From an uncultured Bacteroidia bacterium (GTDB lineage Bacteria; Bacteroidota; Bacteroidia; J057; CALAJH01), in NCBI GenBank assembly GCA_937922655.1, contig CALAJH010000058.1:22703-86702 (forward strand): a stretch of DNA of 64,000 bases, read 5' to 3'. The notes under the pieces were generated by a model, which was not told where the DNA came from, ran no database searches, and was given only the letters and a program-made list of their open reading frames with translations. Below, piece by piece: positions 44,904 to 53,785 of this stretch (the stretch's first letter is position 1; each line of letters starts with the position of its first letter). Both the position numbers and the translations under genes were made by a program.

Positions 44904-46121
44904 CTACCTTGCGGGCGGGCGCAAGCCCGCGTACACCCCGCCGACAAAAAGCGCACCCGCCAAAACGTAAGCGGCGGAAGCGGCCCAAAGAGGAAAATTG
45001 GGGTTGTAAGCGGCAAAAACCCCGGCAATCAACGGAGGAAAAGCCTGCGCCGCCGAGGCAAACGACTGATTGACCCCCAAAATTTCCCCTTGCAACTCCG
45101 GCCCGGCCTGCATCGAAACCAACGTGGTCAGATTCGGCATAATCAACCCTTGGGACAAAGCCACCGCCGGCAATATCGCGTAAATCCACGCCGAACGTTC
45201 GGGGACGGTCAGCAAAAAAAGCATTGCCGCGCCGGTAAACAACACCACGCGTACAATGCGTCCGGGCGGCGTTCCATGAGACAAAAAACGATTCACGCCC
45301 CCCTGCGTGAACATCATCCACAAGCCAATATAGCCGAAAACATCGCCCAGCGCATCGGGACCGTAGTCGAACTTGCGTATCATGAACATGGGAAAAAATT
45401 GAGTAAAGAACGTAAAGCCGAACTGCATAAAAAACACGACGGCAAACAAAGGTCGAAGGCGCGGATTGCGAAGGGCCAAAGCGACGTTGCGAAAACCCGT
45501 TTTAAGCGACAAAGGCCGCAGCGACGAACGTTTTTCGGGCGGCAAGGTTTCGCGAAACAGCAATGCGACGAAAAGGGCGTTGAAAACGTTAAGCCCGGCG
45601 GCAAAAACAAAAGCCGCCACCCACGTGCCGGGAAACGCCGCCGCCACCTTTCCCCCCAGCCACGGTCCCAAAACGAATCCCAGACCAAAGGCCACGCCCA
45701 CCCAACCAAAGTCGCGCGAACGGCTTTGCGGCGTACCGACGTCGGCCATGGCCGAATAGGCAATGGTAATGTTGCCCGAAGCAAAACCGTAGAACAAACG
45801 TCCAACGATGACGACCGAAGGCATGCCGTAATAAAAACCGGCGCCGACGACGACCACGCCCAACGCCGTGCCCAACGTCGTGGCCAACAACGCGTACCTG
45901 CGCCCCACCCTGTCCGACCATGCACCCAAAAGCGGCGCCCCCACGAACTGACCGACACAAAACGCCGTAACCATCCACCCCAAAAGCAAAGTCCGAGGCC
46001 CGGCGTCCGTCCCCGCCGCAAACAGTGCGTCCGTCTGAAATATCAGCGGCGAAATTACGGGCAAGAGCATGCCAATGCCCATGACGTCGATTAACACCGT
46101 CAAAAATACGGTCGCCCTCAT
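44904..46121 (-). CDS. MFS transporter, tetracycline/multidrug-exporter-like
   Basis: A 405-residue inner-membrane secondary transporter with twelve hydrophobic segments. The loop 2-3 signature GAWSDRVGRRYALL identifies the Major Facilitator Superfamily; VFLTVLIDVMGIGMLLPVIS at the N-terminus and the TPQSRSRDFGWVGVAFGLGF segment resemble the TetA/drug:H+ antiporter group (TCR/Tet). Substrate is not predictable. ATG 46121 is preferred: the -7 box at 46127-46134 makes the mRNA nearly leaderless and excludes the longer start at 46139. Divergent from the crotonase gene. Confidence 0.9.
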   Translation of the reverse strand: MRATVFLTVLIDVMGIGMLLPVISPLIFQTDALFAAGTDAGPRTLLLGWMVTAFCVGQFVGAPLLGAWSDRVGRRYALLATTLGTALGVVVVGAGFYYGMPSVVIVGRLFYGFASGNITIAYSAMADVGTPQSRSRDFGWVGVAFGLGFVLGPWLGGKVAAAFPGTWVAAFVFAAGLNVFNALFVALLFRETLPPEKRSSLRPLSLKTGFRNVALALRNPRLRPLFAVVFFMQFGFTFFTQFFPMFMIRKFDYGPDALGDVFGYIGLWMMFTQGGVNRFLSHGTPPGRIVRVVLFTGAAMLFLLTVPERSAWIYAILPAVALSQGLIMPNLTTLVSMQAGPELQGEILGVNQSFASAAQAFPPLIAGVFAAYNPNFPLWAASAAYVLAGALFVGGVYAGLRPPAR

Positions 46122-46126
46122 TGAGG

Positions 46127-46134
46127 CAAAGTTA
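46127..46134 (-). promoter_or_regulatory. -7 promoter box of the MFS gene
   Basis: Minus strand TAACTTTG matches TAnnTTTG, 5 bases before ATG 46121. Confidence 0.55.
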
Positions 46135-46255
46135 CGCATTTGTTGGGCAAGAAGAGGGCGAAAAGAAAAACACCTTCCCCGGTCAAGCCACGATATCGAC
46201 CAACGGTTTTCAAAATAGAAAATTTTTGGTTTATATTGCGCTTCGTAGCCCAATC

Positions 46256-47041
46256 ATGATTTACGAGCATCTGAAAACCGAACTTCGCGAGCGGATTTTG
46301 ATATTGACGCTGAACCGCCCCGCGGCCATGAACGCGCTCAACCATGCGATGATGGACGAACTGGAAACGGCGCTGGCGGAAGCCGAACGCGACGAGGCCG
46401 TCGGCGCCGTCGTCGTTACAGGCGCCGGTGGAAAGTCTTTTGCCGCCGGCGCAGACGTGGCCGAAATGCTCCAAAAAGCGCCGACCTACGTCGACGCCCT
46501 CGATTTCAGCCGTTACGGCCAACAACTTTTCGGATACATCGAAAATTATCCCAAGCCCGTGGCGGCGGCCGTCGAAGGATTTGCCCTCGGTGGCGGATGC
46601 GAATTGGCCATGGCCTGTCATTTGCGCGTGGCGTCCGAAAACGCAAAATTCGGACAGCCCGAAGTAAAACTGGGATTGATTGCGGGTTACGGCGGCACGC
46701 AACGCCTGCCGCGATTGATTGGCAAAACACGCGCCACCCAAATGCTTTTGACGGGCGAATTCATTGGCGCGGCCCAAGCCGAGGCTTGGGGGCTGATAAA
46801 CGCCGTGTGTCCCGTGGGCGAGGCCGTCGAAACGGCGATACAACTTCTGTCAAAATGCCTCCAAAACTCGCCTTTGGCCCTCGACCTGACGCTCGAAGCC
46901 ATCAACGCCGGCTTTTCCGAGGCGGAAAACGGTTTCGACGTCGAGGCCGAAGCCTTCGCCCAAGCCTGCATCTCCGAAGACGCCCACCACGGCATCCAAG
47001 CCTTCTTAAACAAAACCCAACCCCAATTTCAAAGACGATGA
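46256..47041 (+). CDS. Enoyl-CoA hydratase (crotonase family)
   Basis: A 261-residue acyl-CoA enzyme, likely hydrating trans-2-enoyl-CoA (for example crotonyl-CoA) in fatty-acid oxidation or amino-acid/butyrate metabolism. N-terminal ILTLNRPAAMNALNHAMMDE; oxyanion-hole loops GKSFAAGADVAEM and ALGGGCELAMAC; both catalytic glutamates appear present (GGCELA and GQPEVKLGLI), followed by AGYGGTQRLPRLIGKTRA. This set fits a true hydratase rather than an isomerase. ATG 46256 gives the usual N-terminus. The stop overlaps the next ATG (ATGA). Confidence 0.93.
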   Translation: MIYEHLKTELRERILILTLNRPAAMNALNHAMMDELETALAEAERDEAVGAVVVTGAGGKSFAAGADVAEMLQKAPTYVDALDFSRYGQQLFGYIENYPKPVAAAVEGFALGGGCELAMACHLRVASENAKFGQPEVKLGLIAGYGGTQRLPRLIGKTRATQMLLTGEFIGAAQAEAWGLINAVCPVGEAVETAIQLLSKCLQNSPLALDLTLEAINAGFSEAENGFDVEAEAFAQACISEDAHHGIQAFLNKTQPQFQRR

Positions 47042-47586
47042 ACCATAACCCGAACGACCCCCAAACCCAAAACGAGGTCTTGCGCCTGCTCGAAGCCATG
47101 CGCCGGCCCATCGCAAGCCATTTGGAAAAAAGAAAACTCGTCCTTACCCACAGGCAACTGCTCGTCTATCTGCTTTATGCGCCGACGGCCATTGCCATCG
47201 CCTCCGACGGCACAATAGACCGCTTCGAGGACAAACTCCTACGTTCGTTGCGCGAAGCCATTGATTTTTTTCCCGATTTGGCCGAAGAATTCGAACTTTT
47301 GCCCCAACCGCCCGGCGCCATCGACGACAACGAATTTCGCCGACGCTTCCCCCAAGAACTCGAAACCCTCGTTCAAGAAATGGCGCACCTCGAAGAGCCG
47401 CTCGTCGAAGCCCTTCGCCGTCTGCTCGAATTCGGCGCCTACATGGCCGACGACGAAGAAAATCCCAAAGAACTGCTTCTAGCAAACATCCAAAAAATCA
47501 TGACCCACGTCATCAAAAACAACTTCGGCGACGACGAAATCGAATACGCCAAAATGAACCAACTGCTCAATCGCCTAAGAACGTAA
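47038..47586 (+). CDS. Unknown helical protein coupled to enoyl-CoA hydratase
   Basis: A 182-residue acidic, mostly helical protein without signal peptide, membrane segments or a recognised motif. Notable stretches are RRPIASHLEKRKLVLTHRQL near the N-terminus, DGTIDRFEDKLLRSLREAID and a C-terminal KIMTHVIKNNFGDDEIEYAK. It overlaps the hydratase stop by 4 bases (ATGA), so it is co-translated with it. The arrangement of two helical halves loosely recalls TerB-like folds but that is speculation. Confidence 0.8.
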   Translation: MNHNPNDPQTQNEVLRLLEAMRRPIASHLEKRKLVLTHRQLLVYLLYAPTAIAIASDGTIDRFEDKLLRSLREAIDFFPDLAEEFELLPQPPGAIDDNEFRRRFPQELETLVQEMAHLEEPLVEALRRLLEFGAYMADDEENPKELLLANIQKIMTHVIKNNFGDDEIEYAKMNQLLNRLRT

Positions 47587-47688
47587 TCGACCCAAACCCA
47601 ACGACCTCGACTTGAATTAACGCCGACAATCAATCTAGTTTGCCGGCGGGCCGCAACGACGGACTTATCCGTTAAGACCAAAAACAAT

Positions 47689-47696
47689 TATTTTTG
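47689..47696 (+). promoter_or_regulatory. Possible -7 promoter box upstream of the Hpt gene
   Basis: TATTTTTG matches TAnnTTTG; it lies 157 bases from ATG 47854, farther than usual here. Confidence 0.4.
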
Positions 47697-47853
47697 TAAG
47701 TCTTAAGTTTGCAATTGAAAATTTTTCAAAAAACTTGGTCCTCCCCCTTCCGGCAAAGAATCGGGAGCCCAAAAACGAATCGCCGAACGATGTTTTTTTC
47801 AATCGTCGCGGCGCCGACGTTGATTTCGTCCATCAACCTTATGCAACAAAAAT

Positions 47854-48183
47854 ATGCTCAACGAAGAAATACTCGAACAACTGCGATTTTTGGGCGAAGA
47901 CGACCCTGAATTTGTCCGAGACATGATTCGAAGTTTTTTGAAGGAGGCCGACGAAAAAATCAAAACCTTCGGCAATTGCACGCCCGAGGAACTCGAACGC
48001 CTTTGCCACAAACTGCAAGGGGCGGGAGCGAACGTCGGCGCGCAAGCGCTGCCCGAACTTTTCCAACAAATCCGTACGGCCCTCAAATCCGAACCCGCAC
48101 GCATCCCCGAACTTCTCGAACGCCTCCCTTCGCTTTTTGAACAAACCCAAAAAGCCCTTCTCGAATTTTCGGCCACGCTTTGA
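47854..48183 (+). CDS. Orphan histidine phosphotransfer (Hpt) domain protein
   Basis: A 109-residue four-helix-bundle phosphotransfer protein that would pass phosphate between hybrid kinases and response regulators. The signature LERLCHKLQGAGANVGAQAL carries the phospho-accepting histidine (about residue 52), followed by the usual LxxLFQQI helix. There is no kinase or receiver gene next to it, so partners must be encoded elsewhere. Flanked by noncoding stretches of about 270 and 170 bases, it is a single-gene unit. Confidence 0.88.
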   Translation: MLNEEILEQLRFLGEDDPEFVRDMIRSFLKEADEKIKTFGNCTPEELERLCHKLQGAGANVGAQALPELFQQIRTALKSEPARIPELLERLPSLFEQTQKALLEFSATL

Positions 48184-48313
48184 ACGGGCATCCCCCCTCG
48201 GACGGTGCATGGAAACAAACGAACCGAAGGCTTTTGCGGACAAGCGTACGGACAAATTTATCCGCGACGAAAAAATTCCTTTAACTTTGTTTTACGGTAT
48301 AAATTTTATTTCT

Positions 48314-48321
48314 TAAATTTG
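48314..48321 (+). promoter_or_regulatory. -7 promoter box of the small T9SS cargo gene
   Basis: TAAATTTG, exact TAnnTTTG match, 31 bases before ATG 48353. Confidence 0.55.
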
Positions 48322-48352
48322 GCCGTTAATGCATTCAACGATGTAACAAGCC

Positions 48353-49099
48353 ATGAATATCGGAAAACGAACGGCGCTTGCGATTTTATGGGCCGTTGCC
48401 GCGGCGGGTACGAACTTTGCACAAAACCCGCTTCCCAACTACCCCATCGGTATTCAACACTTTCGGGCGGAAAAAACCGACGGCGGCACCGGCGTTTTTC
48501 ACTCCGGCGATTCCATCGTGTTCAAATACCGATTGGTCAACCGCTCGACGGCCGTATCGCTCGCCACCCTTGACACCTTAACGCTACCGATATTTTATTC
48601 CGTCGTCGGCGCCACGGGAGACACCCTTGTGCCCCGGGATACCTTCAACGTTCACCGCTTCGCCAACATCACTTTTCCCCCGTCCTCGACCATCGGATCG
48701 TTCGAACTTCGGACGAAAATCACAAAATTACGCATTTTTTCCGGCGGCGGCGTGATTATCGTATGGCCCGGCATTGCCAATCCCGCCCCCAACGACACCC
48801 TTCACATCGAGGTCAACGTGGCCGTGGACGCCCCCGGCACCGCACGAACCGTTCCCTTGAAGCCGGACGATTTCGACGTCTATCCCGTTCCCGTACGCAA
48901 CACGATGACCATAACCGCGCCCGCCCCCATTGTTTCCGCCGTACTCACCGACGTTTCGGGCAAAACATGGGGACGCTACACGGGAAGTACGGACGTTCAA
49001 ATCGTTTGGGACACTTGCAATTTGCCCGCCGGAGTTTATCTTTTGCAATGGCGCTGCGCCGACGGACGAAGCGCCGTCCGAAAGATTGTCGTCCAATAA
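48353..49099 (+). CDS. Small secreted protein with T9SS C-terminal sorting domain
   Basis: A 248-residue exported protein. Signal peptide MNIGKRTALAILWAVAAAGTN; residues about 30-165 form one beta-sandwich-like module (GGTGVFHSGDSIVFKYRLVN) of unknown function with a GDSIVF-type start seen in CARDB/Ig-like domains. The last 75 residues (DFDVYPVPVRNTMTITAPAP ... LPAGVYLLQWRCADG, RKIVVQ) are a type A T9SS sorting domain. A hairpin terminator follows at 49124. Shares its C-terminal pattern with the giant protein and the Omp28-like protein. Confidence 0.85.
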   Translation: MNIGKRTALAILWAVAAAGTNFAQNPLPNYPIGIQHFRAEKTDGGTGVFHSGDSIVFKYRLVNRSTAVSLATLDTLTLPIFYSVVGATGDTLVPRDTFNVHRFANITFPPSSTIGSFELRTKITKLRIFSGGGVIIVWPGIANPAPNDTLHIEVNVAVDAPGTARTVPLKPDDFDVYPVPVRNTMTITAPAPIVSAVLTDVSGKTWGRYTGSTDVQIVWDTCNLPAGVYLLQWRCADGRSAVRKIVVQ

Positions 49100-49123
49100 T
49101 TCCTTCGGTGAAAAGCACAAACA

Positions 49124-49160
49124 AATTACAAGCCGCCGCCCACAACGGCGGTTTGTAATT
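49124..49160. terminator. Hairpin terminator after the small T9SS cargo gene
   Basis: AATTACAAGCCGCCG (49124-49138) pairs over 15 bases with one G-T pair to CGGCGGTTTGTAATT (49146-49160), loop CCCACAA; the arms are flanked by AA/TT tracts, so it could work in both directions. Confidence 0.6.
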
Positions 49161-49264
49161 TCGGTGCGATTTCAAAACGACAAAGCGGGCAACGAACGCG
49201 CCGGGTACCCGAACGCGTAAAAGCGCGTGGGCGCATCGGCGGGTTAGGCACGGTCGAAAAAGCG

Positions 49265-50365
49265 ATGCTACGATTATTGACAAATAGGCCGAGGGAGACC
49301 TGTATTTTGGCGGCGGTGGCGGCGACAAAAATCGTTTTCGGCGCCGCGGCGCTTTGTGTGTATCTTCGGCAGAACCCCGCTTGCGATTACGCGGCTTTTG
49401 CCGCCCGTTGGGTGCAGGGATGCGTTTGTACCGACGACCGTAAAACCGACGGATTTATCTGTCTGACCCTGCCCTTGTGGGTCTTGGGCGGGGGGGGCGT
49501 ATACGGCGCCGGCGCCTTACTCGCGCTTTTGGCGACGACGGGCGCCGTCGCGGCGGCCCAAGCCCTGCAAACCTTCGGACGTTGGTCGAACGCCCAAACC
49601 CGCGTCGCCGCCGCAACGTTAATCTTCGCTCCCTGCGCATGGTTGTGGACGGCCCTACCCGGAAAAGAAACCCTCGTTTTTGCCGCCGCCGGTGGGACGC
49701 TTTTCGGTTGGAGTTTGATTTATCGTCGTCGTGCGTTGGCGGGCGCCGTTGTCGTCGTCGCGTGCATGGCCGCCATGGTTTGGGTGCGTCCCTATTTGGC
49801 GGCCGCCCTCGGTTTAACCCTCCCCTTTTTACTTTTGACCCGAAGACCGCAAACCGCGCTTTTCGTTTTGCCCGTCGCCGCCGCCACCCTCGTTCTAATC
49901 TTGTGGCGCTTTCCCGTACTCTATCGCTACGTCTTTGAATACGCGTCCTTGAACCGCTACTACGCCCTGCAAAATTGGGGGGCGACGGCCTTCGACATCG
50001 GCGTTTTCGTTCCCAACGTTGCGGGCGTGGCGGCAAAATTACCGGCGGCGTGGGCGGCGGGATTCGTCCGCCCTTACCCCCACGAGCCTTATCCTTATTT
50101 TCTTTGGCCGATGAAAATCGAAGCCGTGATGTTTGTAGGAACGGCGTTGTTTTTTCGTCCGCGAGCGTGGGCGTGGCCCGTCGTGATTTTCGCCCTTGCC
50201 TACGGGGCGTTCGTCGGTTTGTCCACCCCGCATTTCGGCACGCTCTGGCGACACAAAACCTATTATTTGCCGTGGCTTTGGGCGTTGATTGCCGCCGAAA
50301 TCCAACCCCGCCTTTATTCGTTCCTCAGCCGCAAACGAAACGACGACAAACCGCCCGGACGATAG
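49265..50365 (+). CDS. Multi-spanning membrane protein, polysaccharide-polymerase-like
   Basis: A 366-residue inner-membrane protein with about nine transmembrane segments. An APCAWLWTALPGKETLVFAA stretch (about 120-140) recalls the GKE motif of EpsG/Wzy-like polysaccharide polymerases, and VRPYLAAALGLTLPFLLLTR fits the same fold. No glycosyltransferase genes adjoin, so the assignment is tentative; other polyprenyl-glycosyltransferase-like membrane proteins are possible. Its last 52 bases overlap the convergent gene at 50314. No -7 box was identified. Confidence 0.65.
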   Translation: MLRLLTNRPRETCILAAVAATKIVFGAAALCVYLRQNPACDYAAFAARWVQGCVCTDDRKTDGFICLTLPLWVLGGGGVYGAGALLALLATTGAVAAAQALQTFGRWSNAQTRVAAATLIFAPCAWLWTALPGKETLVFAAAGGTLFGWSLIYRRRALAGAVVVVACMAAMVWVRPYLAAALGLTLPFLLLTRRPQTALFVLPVAAATLVLILWRFPVLYRYVFEYASLNRYYALQNWGATAFDIGVFVPNVAGVAAKLPAAWAAGFVRPYPHEPYPYFLWPMKIEAVMFVGTALFFRPRAWAWPVVIFALAYGAFVGLSTPHFGTLWRHKTYYLPWLWALIAAEIQPRLYSFLSRKRNDDKPPGR

Positions 50366-52620
50366 CGAACTTCGACGATATGCCCGACGACGACGTTGTC
50401 GCCGTAACGCACGCGCACGGGCAAATAAGGGTTGTCCCGCAGTTCAATAAACCTTTTGGCGGAAAGCGGGGCTTGAAAGCGTAGGTCTTCGGGCAAAAAC
50501 GGCGGTTTTACCCCAAAAAACGAACGGTTTTCATGCCTAAAGCCTTGCGAACACAACGGGTTGGCCTCCTCGCCGAAAGCCGTGTAATTCGCCTCCCCCG
50601 CCGCGAAAGTCATGTCCGCGCCAACGACCGACGCCCAGCGCTCCGCCTGCGCCGAAGGCGACAAGCGAAAGTTCATTGCCTCGCCGGGCGCAAAAACGTT
50701 GCCCGACGACGTTATTCCCCGTTCGATTTGCGTCAAATCCCCGCGCTCCAACGCCACAACGAACACCGACTCGTCGTAGACAAAATCTTCGGTCGGGTAA
50801 TGACGAAAGTTTTTGCGACGCGTTTTTTCCCAAGCGTATTGAGAGGCGATAAAGTCGCAACGACGCTCGAACCGGTTTTTGACCGTTTGCAAAGGCGTAA
50901 GGTAACGGCGGACGGCGTTGTATTCCCACAATCCGTTGGCCGATTCCGACTCCCACGTTCGGTAACCGAAAACGGCTTCGTTAAACAAAAATTCGTGCAA
51001 AACCCGGCGTTCGAGCCCGGCCTCGACGGGGTCGAGGTCGAAAAACAAAATTTCGGGGTCGTCGGGATAAAAATATTCGTAAGGTTCGACGCGCAAAAAA
51101 ACGTTTTCGCCATGGGTTTCGAGGCCCATGCCGAGGTTGAATACGGCCGAAAGGTTGTCGAAAAGCGCGGAAAACGACAAAAAAAAGCGTCGGGAAAGGT
51201 TGAGGGGCGGGTCGGATTGGGTGCAGGCGCCGACGACGGCCGTCCCCGTCGTCGGAAAACCGCGAACCATCAGGCCGTTGGCCAAACCGACGTACGCCCC
51301 GCATCCGTCCTCGGCGTAGCCCAGTTCCGTGCGTCCGAAAAATTCGGAACGAAAACCGAGTTCGCGGTCGGAAAGCGCGTCGCACAAACGGGCGAAAGTC
51401 TCGTAAACGGGCGCCACGGGCAAGGTCAAACCCGAAAACGTCGTCCTCGATTCGAGTTGCAAACGCAAACAACAACCGGTGAGGTCCATATTCGCGCCGA
51501 CGCTAACGTTGACGCACGGACTGTACAACAAATCCTTTCTCCAATTGCCGTAAACGGTAACGAGCCAATACAAAGAAAGGGTTTGGCCGGCTAGGAGATC
51601 GAAGGTGCGAACGACGGGGCCGCCCAAACATCCCGTGTGCGTAACGCGGTTGTCTTCGGGGGCGTCGCCCGCGTGCGGCGAAAACAATTCTCCGGAATCG
51701 TAAAGCGTTTCGCCGTTGAGCAAAAGCTCGAAACGTACGGAACAAAAGTCGTTGTAGGTGTCGTAGTCGTCGCCGAAACAGTCGCATAGGGTGGAAAGGT
51801 TGGTATCGGCTTCGGCGAAAAGTTCGAAGCACAGGTCGCAAAGCTCGAGGGTGTAACGGCCCGATTCTTGGGCGGTGAGCAAAATTGGGGGGCGAAGGGA
51901 GGATTGGAGGGGTTCGCCGCACTCGTCGTCGAAGAGGGCGCCGGCGGCGGCGGCTTGCGCTTGTACGCCCCCCGTTTCATCGCCGACGATTCGGTCGAAA
52001 CCCGTCGCTATCCAAAACTCGAAATGCAGTCCCGTACAGCCTATGCCCTGACCGACGGATTTGCGCCCGGTCAGCGTAAGCGAAAGCGCCTCCGAGGCTT
52101 CAAGTACGGCCGTTTTTAACAAGGGCGGGCCGTTTTCCGCGTCCACCCACGTCGGTAAACGCTCGTAAACCGGCAAGGCGCCGCCCAACGGGCCGACCGC
52201 CGAAAGCACGTCCACCGGCCAATCCCGACGCTGATTGAACACGGCAAAAGGGCCCGCGTCCTCGACGGCCACGCTCAGCCAGCCTTCGGACTCGTTCAAC
52301 GTCAAGGTCGAAAGCGCCAAGCGCCCGTAAAAAAACGGGCGAAATCCGTCGCCGCAAGCGTATTCGACCCGAAAGTATATCGGCGCGTCGACGCCCAGCG
52401 TCCGATACGCCGTCGATACACGGTTGCGGGCCGTACAGACGAACTTGACCGTCGGGGCGTATTCAAAAAAAACGCCGTGCGCCTTAGGGTCGCGACGCAG
52501 GACGAACTCCGTTTCGTCCCATTCCAACGGCGGTTCGACGAGCCATGCATTGTCGCCAACAACGAGGGAAAAACGCCATTCCACTCCCGAAAATACAATT
52601 GAAGCGAGGTTTTGGGACAT
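50314..52620 (-). CDS. Large phage-structural-like protein, orphan
   Basis: A 768-residue protein without signal peptide or membrane segments, beta-rich and aromatic. A cysteine-dense part lies at about residues 260-300 (LELCDLCFELF, STLCDCFGDDYDTYNDFC). Near 480-530 it reads FDNLSAVFNLGMGLE and VFLRVEPYEYFY, a pattern I associate with large tail or baseplate-type structural proteins of Bacteroidota phages; this is recollection, not a search. No other phage genes adjoin. ATG 52620 is used; TTG 52701 would add 27 residues rich in Arg/Lys. Overlaps the convergent membrane-protein gene by 52 bases. Confidence 0.7.
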   Translation of the reverse strand: MSQNLASIVFSGVEWRFSLVVGDNAWLVEPPLEWDETEFVLRRDPKAHGVFFEYAPTVKFVCTARNRVSTAYRTLGVDAPIYFRVEYACGDGFRPFFYGRLALSTLTLNESEGWLSVAVEDAGPFAVFNQRRDWPVDVLSAVGPLGGALPVYERLPTWVDAENGPPLLKTAVLEASEALSLTLTGRKSVGQGIGCTGLHFEFWIATGFDRIVGDETGGVQAQAAAAGALFDDECGEPLQSSLRPPILLTAQESGRYTLELCDLCFELFAEADTNLSTLCDCFGDDYDTYNDFCSVRFELLLNGETLYDSGELFSPHAGDAPEDNRVTHTGCLGGPVVRTFDLLAGQTLSLYWLVTVYGNWRKDLLYSPCVNVSVGANMDLTGCCLRLQLESRTTFSGLTLPVAPVYETFARLCDALSDRELGFRSEFFGRTELGYAEDGCGAYVGLANGLMVRGFPTTGTAVVGACTQSDPPLNLSRRFFLSFSALFDNLSAVFNLGMGLETHGENVFLRVEPYEYFYPDDPEILFFDLDPVEAGLERRVLHEFLFNEAVFGYRTWESESANGLWEYNAVRRYLTPLQTVKNRFERRCDFIASQYAWEKTRRKNFRHYPTEDFVYDESVFVVALERGDLTQIERGITSSGNVFAPGEAMNFRLSPSAQAERWASVVGADMTFAAGEANYTAFGEEANPLCSQGFRHENRSFFGVKPPFLPEDLRFQAPLSAKRFIELRDNPYLPVRVRYGDNVVVGHIVEVRYRPGGLSSFRLRLRNE

Positions 52621-52781
52621 ACCGTTGCGTTTGCGCCGCCCGTACGCCCGCTTTTTGCGCCGGGCAAGCCGTCTTTTGCGAAGATTGTTTGCAGGGGTCA
52701 AGACGGTCGGACGGTTAAAAATTTCGTTAATTTGCGGTCTTTTTGGGAAAGCGCTCGGGAATGGAGCGCGTTAATTGAGGC

Positions 52782-53684
52782 ATGAATCGAGTGTGGCGAA
52801 AGTGGGGAACGATATTGGCGGCGACGCTTTTTTCTTTTTGCCGCACGGGTCCACAACCCCAAAACCACGGCCTGCGCGTAGTGGCGACAACGGGAATGTT
52901 GGCCGACCTTGTACAAAACCTTGGGGGTCAAGGCGTGGAGGTCGAGGCGCTCATGCCTTCGGGCGCCGACCCTCATCTTTACAAACCTACGCAAAACGAC
53001 GTTGCACGCCTGCGCAACGCCGACCTGATAGTCTTTAACGGTCTGCATCTGGAAGGCAAAATGATTGAGGCCCTTGAAAAACTGGCACGCTTTAAGAAGG
53101 TTGTCGCCGTCGGCGACAGTTTGCCGCGCAAGTTCTTGCGTCCGACGCAGGCGGGGGAGTTCGACCCCCACATCTGGTTCGACCCGAAAATATGGGCCGA
53201 GGCGGCGAAGGTCGCGGCACGCGCCATGCATCGTTGCAACGGCGATTCCGGGGTGTTCGAACGCGCCAAAGCCTATCAAAACGAACTGGAAAAATTGGAC
53301 GCCGAACTTCGTGCGGCCCTCGATTCGGTGGAGGTGCGGATATTGGTTACGGCCCACGACGCCTTCGGCTATTTTGGAGCGGCCTACGGTTTTGAGGTCG
53401 TGGGATTGCAAGGGCTTTCCACGTCGACCGAGGCGGGCTTGCGGGATGTGGCACGGTTGGTGGATTTTATCGTCGAACGCAAAATCAAGGCGGTGTTCGT
53501 CGAATCTTCGGTACCGCCGCGCACCATCGAGGCCGTAGCCACGGGTTGTCGACAAAAAGGATGGAAGGTGCGCATAGGCGGAACGCTTTATTCCGACGCG
53601 CTCGGCCCCAAAGGAACGCAAGCCGAAAAATATCTCGGCATGATGCGCTACAATGTGCGCACCATTGTCGCGGCATTGAAATAA
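52782..53684 (+). CDS. TroA/ZnuA-type metal ABC transporter substrate-binding protein
   Basis: A 300-residue periplasmic or lipid-anchored protein that delivers Mn, Zn or Fe to an ABC importer. Signal with a possible lipobox (ATLFSFC). Cluster 9 binding-protein features: VVATTGMLADLVQNLGG, MPSGADPHLYKPTQ (His ligand 1), DPHIWFDPKIWAEA (His ligand 2), TAHDAFGYFGAAYGFEVVG (third ligand region), GGTLYSDALGP (Asp ligand). No His-rich loop, which argues against a ZnuA-type zinc protein and favours Mn/Fe. No permease or ATPase adjoins; the only matching permease in the window is the DtxR fusion at 7913. A GCGCTC/GAGCGC hairpin lies just before the start (52751-52769). Confidence 0.93.
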   Translation: MNRVWRKWGTILAATLFSFCRTGPQPQNHGLRVVATTGMLADLVQNLGGQGVEVEALMPSGADPHLYKPTQNDVARLRNADLIVFNGLHLEGKMIEALEKLARFKKVVAVGDSLPRKFLRPTQAGEFDPHIWFDPKIWAEAAKVAARAMHRCNGDSGVFERAKAYQNELEKLDAELRAALDSVEVRILVTAHDAFGYFGAAYGFEVVGLQGLSTSTEAGLRDVARLVDFIVERKIKAVFVESSVPPRTIEAVATGCRQKGWKVRIGGTLYSDALGPKGTQAEKYLGMMRYNVRTIVAALK

Positions 53685-53761
53685 TTAATCAAAAAACGAT
53701 TTTTTTCAAAACAAGTGATGTTGCCGGCGAACCGATGTGGCATTCACATCGGGTTTTGACG

Positions 53762-53769
53762 TATCTTTG
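53762..53769 (+). promoter_or_regulatory. -7 promoter box of the PP2C-DUF5683 operon
   Basis: TATCTTTG matches TAnnTTTG, 16 bases before the TTG start at 53786. Confidence 0.55.
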
Positions 53770-53785
53770 CAAAAAACATATTTTG

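Noticed and set aside
44880..46094. A 404-codon plus-strand frame opposite the MFS transporter
   Set aside because: Extremely basic low-complexity translation typical of antisense reading of a membrane-protein gene.
50533..51594. A 353-codon plus-strand frame opposite the phage-like gene
   Set aside because: Antisense shadow with no signal, domain or promoter.
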